A DNA stretch of 64,000 bases from Paraburkholderia sediminicola (GCF_902859805.1 NZ_CADIKC010000001.1:1860001-1924000); one strand, 5' to 3'. Shown: positions 9,701-18,942, numbered from the stretch's first letter. The notes: generated from the sequence alone by a model not told the origin. Numbers and translations are program-made.

Positions 9701-12176
9701 TGGCCGGGAACTGATGCGCCGCGGGGTCGAGGCGGCAAAGAATACGGGCGATCTGGTTTGTGAGGCCTACTGCTACACCCATATGACAACCAATCTGCTC
9801 TTCGCGGGAGATTCGCTCGCGGACGTGCAGCGCGAAGCCGAAGCCAGTCTGACGTTCGCGCAAAAATCACATTTCGGATTCGCCATCGATGTCAGCTCCA
9901 GTCAGCTCGGCCTGATACGAACGCTGCGAGGCCTGACGCCCGCCTTCGGCTGTTTTGACGACGGACAGTTTGACGAAATGCAGATCGAGCGTCACTTCGC
10001 GGAAAATCCAGACCTCGTGATTGCCCATTGCTGGTATTGGACCCGCAAGTTGCAGGCGCGCTTCTTTGCAGGCGATTACGCAGCGGCTGCAGAGGCCTCA
10101 TTGAGGGCACAACGTCTCTTGTGGACATCGGCCTCTTATCTGGAAGAAGCCGAATATCATTTTTACAGCGCTCTATCCATGGCCGCCTGCCGCGGTCCTA
10201 TATCCGACCGCAAGCGGCGCGAGTCCCTCGAAGCCATAACGGCTCACAACAGACAGTTGCAATTGCGGGCGGAGACTTGCCCCGAAAACTTCGAGAACCG
10301 CGCGGTGTTGGTCAGTGCCGAGTTAGCCCGCCTGGAGGATCGCGACGTCGACGCGATGCGTTTCTATGAAGAGGCTATCCGGTCGTCACGCGCAAACGGT
10401 TTTGTGCACAACGAAGCGCTTGCAGGCGAACTCGCGTCCCGCTTCTACGCGGCGCGCGGGTTCGAGAAGATCGCGCGCATGTATCTGCAGGACGCCCGGC
10501 AAGCTTATCAACGCTGGGGCGCAGACGGCAAGGTACGGCAACTCGACGAGATGCACCGCTATCTCAGGGAGGCCGAGCCGGCACCGCGACCAACCAGCAC
10601 AATCGGAACGCCGGTCGAACACCTCGACCTCGCGACCGTGATCAAGGTGTCGCAAGCGGTCTCAGGAGAGATTGTTCTCGACAAGCTGATCGACACGGTT
10701 ATGCGCACCGCGATCGAACAGGCTGGCGCCGAGCGAGGCCTCCTGATTCTCCCCGAGGGCGATGAGCAACGGATCGCGGCGGAGGTCACGACCGACGGCG
10801 ACACGCCGCGCGTACAACTACGCGATGTCCCGGTGAGCTCGGCGATGCTGCCCGAGTCCGTGCTCTACCATGTGCTGCGCACGCAGGAGAGCGTGATTCT
10901 CGACGATGCCGCGGGCGAGCCCACGTTCGCCACGGATCCGTACATCCGCCAGCACCAGACCCGTTCGATGCTCTGCCTGCCCCTGATGAATCGGGCCAAG
11001 CTCATCGGCGCGCTGTACCTCGAGAACAATCTGATCACCCGCGTGTTCGCGCCGGCACGGATTGCCGGACTTAGGCTTCTCGCCTCCCAGGCCGCGACAT
11101 CGCTCGAAAATACCCGCCTTTACCGTGATCTTGCAGAGCGCGAATCCAGAATCCGGCGGCTGGTCGACGCCAACATCATCGGCATCATCGTATGGCGAGT
11201 GGATGGCGACATTCTCGAGGCCAATGACGCATTTTTGCGCATGGTGGGATATGAGCGCGAGGATCTCGTCTCGGGTCGCGTGCGCTGGACGGATCTGACG
11301 CCGCCGGAATGGCGGGAAAGCACCGAACATGCTTTGGTAGAGCTCAGCAGGGTTGGGCGCTTGCAGCCGGAGGAAAAGGAGTACCTCAGGAAAGACGGCA
11401 GCCGCGTGCCCGTCATGATCGGCCGGGTCGCTTTCGAGGCAGGCGGAAAGGAGGGCGTCGCCTTCGTGATCGATCTGACCGACCGCAAGGAGGCAGAACA
11501 CCGCCTGAGGGAGTCATACGATATGTTGCGGGAACTCACATCGCGCCGCGAGACGGCACGCGAGGAGGAGCGCAAACATATCGCACGGGAAATGCACGAC
11601 GAGCTAGGGCAGTATCTCACCGCGCTTCGCATGCGTGCGTCGGCATTGCGCATGCAATTCGGCAACGATCGCCCGGGGTTGTTCGACGGGACCCGGGCGC
11701 TGATTGCCCTGGTGGACGAGACCATGCAGGTTGTGCGCGGCGTCATCACGTCGCTGCGTCCGCCGGCACTGGACGCCGGCATCGTGGCAGCGCTCGAGTG
11801 GCTCGTTGCCGAGTTCGACCGCAATGGTCGTACGGTGTGCCGCCTCTGCGTGCAGGACGAGACCATCGTGATGAGCGAGGACCGCGCTATCGTGCTGTTT
11901 CGCCTCGTCCAGGAGGCATTGACGAACGTCGCTCGTCATGCGGCGGCCAACGAAGTGATCATCACGCTCGAACGAACATCCGACGCCTGTGTGCTCGAGA
12001 TCCGTGACGACGGCCAGGGGTTCGACGCGCAGGCAATCAGAAAGACATCGTTCGGCCTTGCGGGAATGGAGGAGCGGGTCTTGATGCTGGGCGGCCGGAT
12101 CGAGGTGGTCAGTGCGCCGGGAGCCGGCACCGCGATCAAGGTCAGTCTTCCGGATCATCCGGCGGAGCCGGCCTAG
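6732..12176 (+). CDS. Giant sensor: kinase-like domain, AAA-type ATPase, GAF, PAS, histidine kinase
   Basis: An 1814-residue multidomain protein. Residues about 10-275 are protein-kinase-like: HKDLKPAH at 128-135, MAPEQ at 176-180 and SDLYAFG at 192-198; but the DFG motif reads GFG (149-151) and the catalytic-loop Asn is His135. Residues 300-600 are an ATPase with Walker A GYSGIGKS (331-338) and Walker B LALFLDD (456-462), followed by a helical TPR-like region to about 1290. GAF covers about 1300-1460 and PAS about 1471-1595. The C-terminus is a HisKA_3-type kinase with phospho-acceptor His1622 (AREMHDELGQYL) and HATPase N-box Asn1732. No transmembrane segment is obvious, so it is probably cytoplasmic. 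No cognate response regulator lies nearby. The architecture is known in Proteobacteria and cyanobacteria; ligand and output are unknown. Confidence 0.9.
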   Translation: MDATHGFDPGSSVQILWEDGERVFCRWQPRDSSDSVLVARIAAEHPSPASLARLAHEFALRDQLGSAWAVRPKELLRADGRTMLMLEDPGGEPLERLVGAPMEAGSVLRLAGGIAVALGKLHQHGLVHKDLKPAHILVNCADGQVRLTGFGIASRLPRERQPPEPPETIAGTLAYMAPEQTGRMNRSIDSRSDLYAFGVALYQMLTGTLPFSAADPMEWVHCHVARTPMSPSARVTMVPSGVSAVVMKLLAKTPEERYQTAAGVEWDLRHCLAEWEQRHCVDAFWLGAHDTPDRLLIPEKLYGREREVGALVAAFQRVVSSGAPELVLVSGYSGIGKSAVVNELHKVLVPSRGLFASGKFDQYKRDIPYSTLVQAFRGLVRPLLGKREVELAIWRDDLTEALGSNARLMTDLIPELKLIIGDPPPVPELEPHHAQRRFQLVFRRFIGVFARPEHPLALFLDDLQWLDAATLDLLEDLLTRSDLRHLMLIGAYRSNEVDATHPLMRTLQAVRNAGAKFDEVALAPLASEHVEQLIAEALHDAPEHAVPLAQLVHERTAGNPFFVIQFLHALVDEGLLGFDHDAARWLWDLPNIHGKGYTDNVADLMVAKLARLPAETQQALQQFACLGNTATIAMLSNVLENSRQEIRALLRPAVEQELIEQLEESFRFAHDRVQEGAYSMIPEAALEEAHLRIGRLLAAQTLPENRKEAIFEIVNQLNRGVALVALKDEREQLAEFNLTAGQRAKASSAYESARAYLTTGAELLTDDCWARRHELIFALELNRAECEFLTGWLPVAEKRLNVLSRRAATVPERANVACLRIDLYMTLDQASRAVAVALDYLKHLGIDWSPHTREEKARKEYERVWSQLGNLPIERLIDLPLMTDPESLATMDVLVKVMPAALFTDAHLWSLVVSTAVNLSLERGNRDGSSSAYVRLGMIAGARFGHYKVGFQFGQLGYDLVERRGLMRFRARTYMHFGNVILPMARHLRGGRELMRRGVEAAKNTGDLVCEAYCYTHMTTNLLFAGDSLADVQREAEASLTFAQKSHFGFAIDVSSSQLGLIRTLRGLTPAFGCFDDGQFDEMQIERHFAENPDLVIAHCWYWTRKLQARFFAGDYAAAAEASLRAQRLLWTSASYLEEAEYHFYSALSMAACRGPISDRKRRESLEAITAHNRQLQLRAETCPENFENRAVLVSAELARLEDRDVDAMRFYEEAIRSSRANGFVHNEALAGELASRFYAARGFEKIARMYLQDARQAYQRWGADGKVRQLDEMHRYLREAEPAPRPTSTIGTPVEHLDLATVIKVSQAVSGEIVLDKLIDTVMRTAIEQAGAERGLLILPEGDEQRIAAEVTTDGDTPRVQLRDVPVSSAMLPESVLYHVLRTQESVILDDAAGEPTFATDPYIRQHQTRSMLCLPLMNRAKLIGALYLENNLITRVFAPARIAGLRLLASQAATSLENTRLYRDLAERESRIRRLVDANIIGIIVWRVDGDILEANDAFLRMVGYEREDLVSGRVRWTDLTPPEWRESTEHALVELSRVGRLQPEEKEYLRKDGSRVPVMIGRVAFEAGGKEGVAFVIDLTDRKEAEHRLRESYDMLRELTSRRETAREEERKHIAREMHDELGQYLTALRMRASALRMQFGNDRPGLFDGTRALIALVDETMQVVRGVITSLRPPALDAGIVAALEWLVAEFDRNGRTVCRLCVQDETIVMSEDRAIVLFRLVQEALTNVARHAAANEVIITLERTSDACVLEIRDDGQGFDAQAIRKTSFGLAGMEERVLMLGGRIEVVSAPGAGTAIKVSLPDHPAEPA

Positions 12177-12237
12177 TTTGGGGCGAGTTTGGCGAATCGC
12201 CGGACGCTAGCTCAGGTTCCGCCGTGCCTATTCATGG

Positions 12238-13089
12238 TTAGGCGATCTGTCCGAGACCGAGACCTTCCATCAACTGGGCCTGGACCGACACAGCTTGAGC
12301 GTTGATGACGTCAGCGCCGAATGACTGCCCAACTACCAGACGCGCAGGACGCGTGCCGTTTGCCTGCTCAACGACCGTCGCAATTGCTTCGGCTACGTCG
12401 TGCGGGTTCGGCGCGTTCTCGCTCGCGAACAGGTCCATCAAGGTTCCAACCATCTTGTCCGGAATCGCGCTGATTTCACCGTAACCAGGGCCGCGTGAGG
12501 CGTCGGCAGGCCGCTGGGCGCTGGCGAAAATATTCGTCGGATAGTTGCTCGGTTGGACGAGCACCACGTCGATGCCCAACTTCGACAACTCATAGCGGTA
12601 GCTGTCACTCAATGCCTCGATCGCGAACTTCGACGCCCCATAGAGACCGAAAAAAGGAAAGGTCACCCGGCCGAGGATCGAGCCGATATTCACCACCAGG
12701 CCTTCACCCTGTTTCCTGAAGATCGGCAACACGGCTCTCAGCGTTCGTTGGACACCGAATACGTTCACGTCGAAGAGCGCGCGCATCTGTTCAGTCGTAA
12801 ACGCTTCGGAAATGCCCGCTGAGCCGATACCCGCGTTGTTGATGAGGACGTCGAGGCGTCCGGACTGATCGAGCACGGAAGCCACGCCGCGCTCGACGGA
12901 CGCATCGTCCGTCACGTCGAGCTCGATAACATGGATGCCCCGGGCTTGCAGGGCATTGGCATGCGGCCGGTTACGGTCGGCGGTGTTGCGCATGGACGCG
13001 AACACCTGGTGCCCGGCGCGTGCGAGCGTCTCGGCAGTGTCGCGGCCGAAGCCACTGCTGGCCCCGGTTATCAGGATATTTTTAGACAT
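12238..13089 (-). CDS. Short-chain dehydrogenase/reductase
   Basis: A 283-residue classical SDR. It has the cofactor motif TGASSGFG (8-15), the structural NNAG (84-87), and the catalytic triad Ser137 with Tyr150-x-x-x-Lys154 (YGASK). Arg at 34 after the second strand suggests NADP(H) preference, an inference. It is 26 bases downstream of the GNAT gene on the same strand, so the two are probably co-transcribed away from the divergent GlxA-type regulator. Its 3' end faces that of the giant sensor across about 60 bases. Substrate unknown. Confidence 0.9.
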   Translation of the reverse strand: MSKNILITGASSGFGRDTAETLARAGHQVFASMRNTADRNRPHANALQARGIHVIELDVTDDASVERGVASVLDQSGRLDVLINNAGIGSAGISEAFTTEQMRALFDVNVFGVQRTLRAVLPIFRKQGEGLVVNIGSILGRVTFPFFGLYGASKFAIEALSDSYRYELSKLGIDVVLVQPSNYPTNIFASAQRPADASRGPGYGEISAIPDKMVGTLMDLFASENAPNPHDVAEAIATVVEQANGTRPARLVVGQSFGADVINAQAVSVQAQLMEGLGLGQIA

Positions 13090-13115
13090 AGTGAGTTTGT
13101 TTTCGCCAGATGGGT

Positions 13116-13832
13116 TTAAAGAACCGCAGTCGAATCCGGATCAGCATGTCCGATGCGGTTGAGATGAAACGTGCGACGCAATTGGAAGCCCAGACGTTCA
13201 TACAACTGAATCGCGGAAAGGTTGTCGCTGAACACGTGCAGAAACGGCGTCTCCCCCCGTTGTTCAATGTCTTTACGCAAGAGTTTCATGAGCCGCCCGG
13301 CAAGGCCCTTTCCGCGATGGTCTTCATCCACGCAAACGGCGCTAATCTCAACGTATCCGTCGAGGCGCATCCGTTCACCGGCCATCGCAATGAGACGCCC
13401 CCGGTCGCGAATCCCGATGTAATGGCCCATCTCGCCAGTCCGCTTGCCGAAAGGTCCGGGCTTGGTCTTCTGGACCAGATCGAGCATATCGCTCGCATCC
13501 GCGTGGCCCAGCCGCATTACGTCCTGGTCGTCCGTACTGCCTGTTTCGCGGTGCGGGGCGACCATTTGATGGATCACGCCCAGGTACGTCGCTTGTAGTC
13601 CGTCGACCGGACCAATCCGCTCCGCGGATAGCAAAGCGACCTGCTCGTGAGGCCGCAAAAGCTGATGGAGCGCCTGGTATGCAGCGGGCGTTTCGGAGGC
13701 TAGCGCGGCAAACGGCGCCACGTCGGGATGGTATCGACGGGCAAGGCCGTCGCCTTGCCCAAGGTGCGCCTGCTTCGTTGTGAGGGCCGTCCAGATCGGA
13801 CGGTCGAGGTCAGCCTGGTTCGAACTGCTCAT
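13116..13832 (-). CDS. GNAT-family N-acetyltransferase
   Basis: A 238-residue protein with a C-terminal GNAT domain of the FR47-like type. The acetyl-CoA-binding motif A is VDEDHRGKGLAGRLMKLL (HRGKGLAG at 172-179), followed by FLHVFSDNLSAIQLYERLGF, the standard motif B. The first ~90 residues are an unassigned N-terminal extension usual in this subgroup. It is the first gene of a GNAT-SDR pair and lies back-to-back with the GlxA-type regulator at 13946. Acceptor substrate unknown. Confidence 0.87.
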   Translation of the reverse strand: MSSSNQADLDRPIWTALTTKQAHLGQGDGLARRYHPDVAPFAALASETPAAYQALHQLLRPHEQVALLSAERIGPVDGLQATYLGVIHQMVAPHRETGSTDDQDVMRLGHADASDMLDLVQKTKPGPFGKRTGEMGHYIGIRDRGRLIAMAGERMRLDGYVEISAVCVDEDHRGKGLAGRLMKLLRKDIEQRGETPFLHVFSDNLSAIQLYERLGFQLRRTFHLNRIGHADPDSTAVL

Positions 13833-13945
13833 GCTCTCTCCTTTTTGCCAGACAGCGCATATCTTCGCCGCATTGCTACGCAGTCTAGGCCTTCGGGGGG
13901 AACTGGGCTATAGTCGCAAATGACATTAATCGAGGTATTTACGAC

Positions 13946-14908
13946 ATGAGATTGGTCATCTTCGCGCTTGACGGTCTGTTCGACACCGGGCTTACAGTGC
14001 TGCTGGATACCTTCGCGACGGCGAACGAACTGGCCATTGCTCAGGGGTTTGCCGCGCCGCCCTTCGACGTAAGGGTGGTTGGCGTGCGCAGACGCATTCG
14101 TACCGCGCATGGATTGTCGATGCTGGTAGAACCGGCAAGCACCGTTCGTCGCCCGGATTGGGTGGTGGTGCCGGCGCCGAATGTCAGACAGCCGGAGCGC
14201 CTTATCGAGGCGTTCGAGCGCCGGGACGTGCGCGACGCGATGGCGTACCTTCGTACCTGGCACGCTGACGGCGTCGGCGTCGCGGCCGCTTGTATCGGTA
14301 CTTTTCTGCTGGCCGAAGCCGGCCTTCTGGATAATCGCGAGGCAACCACCACCTGGTCCCTGGCGCCGTTCTTTCGTCAACGGTATCCGGCTGTCGATCT
14401 GGACGATTCACGCATGGTCGTCGCCTCGGATCGCGTAGTCACAGCGGGTTCGGCAATGGGCCACCTCGACCTTGCGCTATGGTTGCTGCGTCAGGCAAGT
14501 CCCGAACTTGCGACGCTCGTTGCCCGCTTCATGCTCATTGACAAGCGTTCATCGCAGGCCGAGTACATCATCCCCGATCATCTCGCCCACGCCGATCCCC
14601 TGGTCGCGCGATTCGAGCGCTGGGCTCGCGAGAATCTTTCCTTGGGGTTTTCGCTTCAGGCGGCGGCAGGTGCGTTGTCCGTTGGACCACGCACCTTGCA
14701 GCGCCGTACCGAGGCAGTGCTTGGCAAGTCGCCTTTAGCGTTCTTCCAGGACTTGCGAATCGAACGCGCGCAGAACCTCGTCTCGATCGGCTACGACCTC
14801 GACACCATCGCAAGCGAGGTTGGCTACGCCGACACGGCGACATTGCGGACCTTACTGCGCCGGAGGCTCGGCCGTGGGGTGCGCGAACTTCGCGCCGAAA
14901 TGCGGTAG
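13946..14908 (+). CDS. GlxA-family AraC-type regulator with DJ-1/PfpI domain
   Basis: A 320-residue protein. The N-terminal ~190 residues are a DJ-1/PfpI amidotransferase-like fold with the nucleophile-elbow cysteine in AAACIGTFLLAEAGLL; the C-terminal ~100 residues are a double helix-turn-helix AraC domain (LGFSLQAAAGALSVGPRTLQRR and YDLDTIASEVGYADTATLRTLLRR). This fusion is the GlxA/ArgR-type regulator group, which often senses amines or betaines. It is divergent from the GNAT-SDR pair across 113 bases and probably regulates it. It ends facing the MFS gene. Confidence 0.9.
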   Translation: MRLVIFALDGLFDTGLTVLLDTFATANELAIAQGFAAPPFDVRVVGVRRRIRTAHGLSMLVEPASTVRRPDWVVVPAPNVRQPERLIEAFERRDVRDAMAYLRTWHADGVGVAAACIGTFLLAEAGLLDNREATTTWSLAPFFRQRYPAVDLDDSRMVVASDRVVTAGSAMGHLDLALWLLRQASPELATLVARFMLIDKRSSQAEYIIPDHLAHADPLVARFERWARENLSLGFSLQAAAGALSVGPRTLQRRTEAVLGKSPLAFFQDLRIERAQNLVSIGYDLDTIASEVGYADTATLRTLLRRRLGRGVRELRAEMR

Positions 14909-14962
14909 CGTGCTGACGACGAATTTAAGTTTCTTCGCGGAATGCCTCTGAGCTTGCTGCGG

Positions 14963-16237
14963 TCAATCCGTCTGTACGTGGCCAGCAGGCGAGCGCCGCT
15001 GGTAGACCTGCGAGATCGCGAGCAACGCAATAATCAAGAAAATCGGCAAGCAGCTAAACAACACGATTCGCTGTGGCGAAAACCCCAGCGTGAGCAGAAT
15101 GCCGCCGATTGCCGGCCCGACTACTGCGCCGACGCGGCCCGCTGCGGCAGCGCAACCAACCCCGGTGGGGCGTAGCGCCGGCGGATACGCCATGACAGCG
15201 AGTGTGGCTTGCCCGACGCAGGCACTGGTTGTGCCAGCACCCGCCCCGGCAATGAGCAACAGCACGGTACTTTGGTCCACGCTCAGGACTCCGAGGCACA
15301 CAATGCATCCTATCGCGAGGCATGCAGTGAGGATAAGCGAGCGCTGCACACCGTATCGCCCAACAAATAGCAACAAGACCATATTCCCTGCAATACCGCC
15401 GATTGCGCCAGCCGTGGAGCCCAGCGCTGCGCTCGCTGGCGAAAATCCGTACGACACGAGCAAGGTCGGTATCCAGAACATGAATTGATAGGTCACCAGA
15501 AAGGCGAGGAACGCGATGGACCAGATGAGGACCGTTCCCAGCGCTAGCCGGTGCCGAAACAAAGCGGCGATGCCCGATGACTGCGGCGCATTGGGCGTGT
15601 CCTTGCATATTGCCGAGATGTCCGCCTTCTGATTGTCTGTCCCGCCGAGTGCGATCCAGACGAAGGGCAGCAACATAAGCGGCAGGGCGCCACCTGCAAT
15701 GAAAACCGACTGCCAGCCATGATGCGCAATCAACAGCGATGCCAGCACGCCGCCCAACGCGGCACCGGCTGATAAGCCCGTTGTGGCCGCAATGGTTGCG
15801 GCGGCGCGGGATTGCTCGCCGGCATGGTCGGCGGTACAGGAGATCGCAGCGGGCACAACCCAGCCGAGGCACACCGCAGTGACCAATCGCATGACCGATA
15901 TGCTGATGATGGAGCCGGCAAGCGCGGTGCCGAGCGACAGCAGCGCGAACGCCACCGTGGCGAGCACCATGAGACGGCGCCGCCCCATGCGCGCCACGAG
16001 CGCTCCACTCGATACATAGCCGATGACCGCACCGATACTGGTGGCGAGAAAGGCAGGCGTCAGCGCCGCGTGTGATATGTGCCATTCGCGAGCGAGTGTC
16101 GGCGCAACGTAGGCAATCGACGCGGTGTCGAAGCCATCCACCGCCATCACGCAGAAGCAGACAAGGCCGATGATCCACAACTTCGCGTCGACCGCCGATG
16201 GCGGCGAGGCGATTTGCGCAGGTGACGCAGGTTTCAT
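14963..16237 (-). CDS. MFS transporter of the aromatic acid:H+ symporter type
   Basis: A 424-residue protein with about 12 hydrophobic segments. It has the AAHS-type DGFD motif in the first membrane segment (VMAVDGFDTASIAYVAP) and the MFS loop signature SGALVARMGRRRLMVL. AAHS carriers such as PcaK and BenK import aromatic or related carboxylates with protons. It is the last gene of the porin-esterase-MFS series on the minus strand, 57 bases after the esterase start, suggesting it imports the acid released by the esterase. The exact substrate is unknown. Confidence 0.85.
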   Translation of the reverse strand: MKPASPAQIASPPSAVDAKLWIIGLVCFCVMAVDGFDTASIAYVAPTLAREWHISHAALTPAFLATSIGAVIGYVSSGALVARMGRRRLMVLATVAFALLSLGTALAGSIISISVMRLVTAVCLGWVVPAAISCTADHAGEQSRAAATIAATTGLSAGAALGGVLASLLIAHHGWQSVFIAGGALPLMLLPFVWIALGGTDNQKADISAICKDTPNAPQSSGIAALFRHRLALGTVLIWSIAFLAFLVTYQFMFWIPTLLVSYGFSPASAALGSTAGAIGGIAGNMVLLLFVGRYGVQRSLILTACLAIGCIVCLGVLSVDQSTVLLLIAGAGAGTTSACVGQATLAVMAYPPALRPTGVGCAAAAGRVGAVVGPAIGGILLTLGFSPQRIVLFSCLPIFLIIALLAISQVYQRRSPAGHVQTD

Positions 16238-16294
16238 GATGTCGCTCTTTTTGTATGGTGTGGAAGGTAATGCACGCTGCGGCTACGCGGCTTC

Positions 16295-17725
16295 TTAGTC
16301 GAACGACATCAGGAATGGCGCCGTGTCGGAAAACGCATGCCACTCGCCGAGACCCGGTTTGCCGGTGCGAACGAAATTCGTGACGCTGGCGCTAAAGCGT
16401 GACGCGAGCGGCTGCAACTCATCGCGGCTGAAACCTTCGAGCATCGGCGCATCGAACCAGTCGGCGAGATTACCGAAGAAGAACGGCAGTTCGAGACAGT
16501 GCGGCGCATACAGATTAGGCTGCCGGGTCTGCAAATCGAAGCGATAGGCGAATGCCTGCCCATGCCCCGCGTAGCTGCTCGCTATCTCCATCGCGGGCAA
16601 CCCGAATATCTCTTCCGATAAAGCGTCGACCCACTGGGTATAAGGCGTCGCGCCCGTCCTGTGCAAAGCCGCTTGGCGGTATCGCAGCGTGGCGTCGGCG
16701 CCATGTGTATTCCGATACCAGGCGAGGACGGAGTCGGGTGCGTGATTGATTGACTCCGCCTGTTGCCAGAGGAACGAAGTGAATTCTTCGCGCGTGAAAC
16801 CAACCATGATTTCATTGCAGTGCGCGTGCCCGGCAGCTGTATCCAGATCGTCCATCCAATCGTGCAGCAGCACACCGTCCGCGTAGGGGCGAAAGATCGG
16901 CGCCACTGAGCCCGGCACGGTGCGCTCACGGGTCGCCGTCGTGACGGCTTCGAGGATGCGGGCAGAGGGTTCCCGTGCCAGCGCGGCGACATCGGACACA
17001 CCGAGAATCTGCATGACGTGGCGTGTTGCGTCGCCGATGTCGTCCGACGCCGCACCCAGACGCCCTGGGCAACTCAGCATGATCGCGCGCTTGAACAGGC
17101 CCTTCGCCTCGGTGCACAAGGTGAGCAAACGGGTCAGCAAGGCCCCGGCAGACTGGCCCGACAGCGTAACGTTGGCCGCGTCGCCGCCAAATGCACTGAT
17201 GTTCGAGGCGACCCAGCGCAACGCGGCCAGCACGTCGCGCACAGTATTGTTCGAGGGCGCGTCTGGTGCGTACAGGTTGCCCCAGATGCCGAGCCGGTAG
17301 TTGACGGTCACGACGACGATGTTGCCGTCGCGCGCCAACGTACTACCGTCGTACCAGCGCGTGCCGCCGCCTGAACTGAAGCCGCCGCCGTGCACGAACA
17401 CCAGCACCGGGAGTCCTTGCGCATTGGGCGGAACGAAAACGTTGACGGTGAAGGCCTGATCGGATTGCGGATATGCATCGATGGCCGGGCCCATGACGGC
17501 CGCGAGTCGGCTTTGCGGTTGCGTGAACACGGCCGGCAAGCTGCCGCAGTCGAGCGTGCCGTCCCACGCGGGCGCCGTGCCGACCTCGGCGAACGGACCG
17601 AGTTCACCGGTGGCCGCGCCGTAAGGCACGCCAAGCCAGATTTCGACGCCGTCGCTTACCTGGCCGCGGACCTTGCCCGAGCGGGTTTCAACAACGGGTG
17701 CGGCCTGACTGGAGAGATGTTCCAT
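16295..17725 (-). CDS. Type-B carboxylesterase
   Basis: A 476-residue alpha/beta hydrolase of the carboxylesterase/para-nitrobenzyl esterase family. Visible motifs are the oxyanion-hole HGGGF (112-116), the nucleophile elbow GQSAG (190-194, Ser192) and the family block GGDAANVTL. There is no convincing signal peptide, so it may act in the cytoplasm, although a porin and an inner-membrane carrier flank it. It hydrolyses carboxylic esters of unknown identity. Its position between porin and aromatic-acid-type MFS genes supports an ester-scavenging role. Confidence 0.88.
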   Translation of the reverse strand: MEHLSSQAAPVVETRSGKVRGQVSDGVEIWLGVPYGAATGELGPFAEVGTAPAWDGTLDCGSLPAVFTQPQSRLAAVMGPAIDAYPQSDQAFTVNVFVPPNAQGLPVLVFVHGGGFSSGGGTRWYDGSTLARDGNIVVVTVNYRLGIWGNLYAPDAPSNNTVRDVLAALRWVASNISAFGGDAANVTLSGQSAGALLTRLLTLCTEAKGLFKRAIMLSCPGRLGAASDDIGDATRHVMQILGVSDVAALAREPSARILEAVTTATRERTVPGSVAPIFRPYADGVLLHDWMDDLDTAAGHAHCNEIMVGFTREEFTSFLWQQAESINHAPDSVLAWYRNTHGADATLRYRQAALHRTGATPYTQWVDALSEEIFGLPAMEIASSYAGHGQAFAYRFDLQTRQPNLYAPHCLELPFFFGNLADWFDAPMLEGFSRDELQPLASRFSASVTNFVRTGKPGLGEWHAFSDTAPFLMSFD

Positions 17726-17784
17726 GGTTATTGATCTGTTTGATTGTCAGAGAAAGTGGGAAAGAAGCAGAAGCGATCGGTCGC

Positions 17785-18885
17785 CTAAAATACTGTCTGG
17801 ATACCTAATGAGGTAATGACCTGGTTACCGGAGCTCGATGCACCCGGTGTGCCGTTGATCTGTGCTCTGGCACCGGGACCCGTAGCGCGTTGCGCGATGA
17901 CTTCCACATAAACCGTGGTGCGCCGGGAGAAGTTGTAATTGAGAGTGCCCGCGAGGCTCTGCGCATGTTTGTTCTGCAGTACCTCGTTGCCGTCCATGTA
18001 GGTGTAAGTCAGGCTCGCGCCGACCGCGGGGGTGAAGTCGAAGCCGACCGTTGCGTCGTAGGCGGCGATCTGCCCACCTGTTGCCGTATTTTTGGTCCAG
18101 GTTGCGAGCGCTGCCAGCTTCCACGGCGCGGGGCGGATATTGGCGCCGATGCCGATATTGCGGATACCGTCGTTGCCATTGTTCAGTTGCGTGTATTTGG
18201 CCATCGTGTAGGCGGCGCCCACCCCGAATAACGCATTGGAGTAATTCGCGCCAAAACTGCTCGACGAGTCCGCACCGAACCGGCCTGCCAGACCGCCGAA
18301 ACCGTACATCGCGCCAAACGTCAGGCCGTTGAAGTTGGCCGAGGTGAACTTCACGCTGTTATTGAGCGCTTCACCATTGATGCGGTCGAAGTCCATGTCG
18401 CCACCGCCGCCGTACGGCACGCCGAAGCCGGCAAACGGTCCCTGATGGGCGCCGACGATACCCGCGTAATAAGCGCCGCTGTAGCCGTCAACGGACAGGT
18501 CGAACATGAAGTCGCGGTGTGAACCCGCCGTGAGCGTGCCCCACTGGTCCGACAAACCGACGTAGGACTCGCGAGAAAACAGCGAACCGCTACCGCCGAC
18601 GTTGGTGCCGTTCGCAATGTTGAACATTGTCGAGAGCAAAAAAACCGACTTCAGGTCGCCGCCGAGGTCCTCGGTGCCGCGCAGAAAGAACACGTTCGGC
18701 CGCAACACGCCGGCGGGGCTCATATAGGTCGATGCACTGCCTCCGACATTGGTCGCGTAGTTCAGACCGGCGCCAACCAGACCGCCAAGTTGCACGCTGC
18801 TTTGCGCGCCGGCGTGGGTTGCGCCCAAGGCGAATGCGACGGCCATTGCCGTGGAGCATTTGCCGAATGTCCGTTGTTTTTCCAC
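17785..18885 (-). CDS. Gram-negative porin (OmpC-like)
   Basis: A 366-residue protein if started at the GTG at 18885, which has GGGGA about five bases upstream; the frame stays open to 19011 but the extra residues hide the signal peptide (EKQRTFGKCSTAMAVAFALGATHAGA). After the AGA/QSSVQLGG cleavage region come amphipathic beta strands, the loop segment RESYVGLSDQWGTLTAGSH and the C-terminal GNQVITSLGIQTVF ending in Phe, the outer-membrane assembly signal. This is the Burkholderia-type trimeric porin family. It is the first gene of the porin-esterase-MFS operon and divergent from LysR at 19069. Confidence 0.9.
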   Translation of the reverse strand: MEKQRTFGKCSTAMAVAFALGATHAGAQSSVQLGGLVGAGLNYATNVGGSASTYMSPAGVLRPNVFFLRGTEDLGGDLKSVFLLSTMFNIANGTNVGGSGSLFSRESYVGLSDQWGTLTAGSHRDFMFDLSVDGYSGAYYAGIVGAHQGPFAGFGVPYGGGGDMDFDRINGEALNNSVKFTSANFNGLTFGAMYGFGGLAGRFGADSSSSFGANYSNALFGVGAAYTMAKYTQLNNGNDGIRNIGIGANIRPAPWKLAALATWTKNTATGGQIAAYDATVGFDFTPAVGASLTYTYMDGNEVLQNKHAQSLAGTLNYNFSRRTTVYVEVIAQRATGPGARAQINGTPGASSSGNQVITSLGIQTVF

Positions 18886-18929
18886 TGATTCCCCGCTCGA
18901 AAAAGGTTGATTCGGCCACCGCACGCTTG

Positions 18930-18942
18930 CCGATATAATCGG
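18930..18942. promoter_or_regulatory. Palindrome overlapping a TATAAT box between porin and LysR genes
   Basis: CCGAT-ATA-ATCGG is a perfect 5-base inverted repeat that contains TATAAT (18934-18939). It lies between the porin start (18885) and the LysR start (19069). A protein bound here would cover a -10 element for the LysR gene, so it is a good operator candidate. No strong -35 was found (TTCGGC at 17 bases). Confidence 0.45.

Noticed and set aside
15054..16343. 429-codon minus-strand frame
   Set aside because: Shifted frame of the MFS gene, Arg/His/Cys-rich and without membrane segments.
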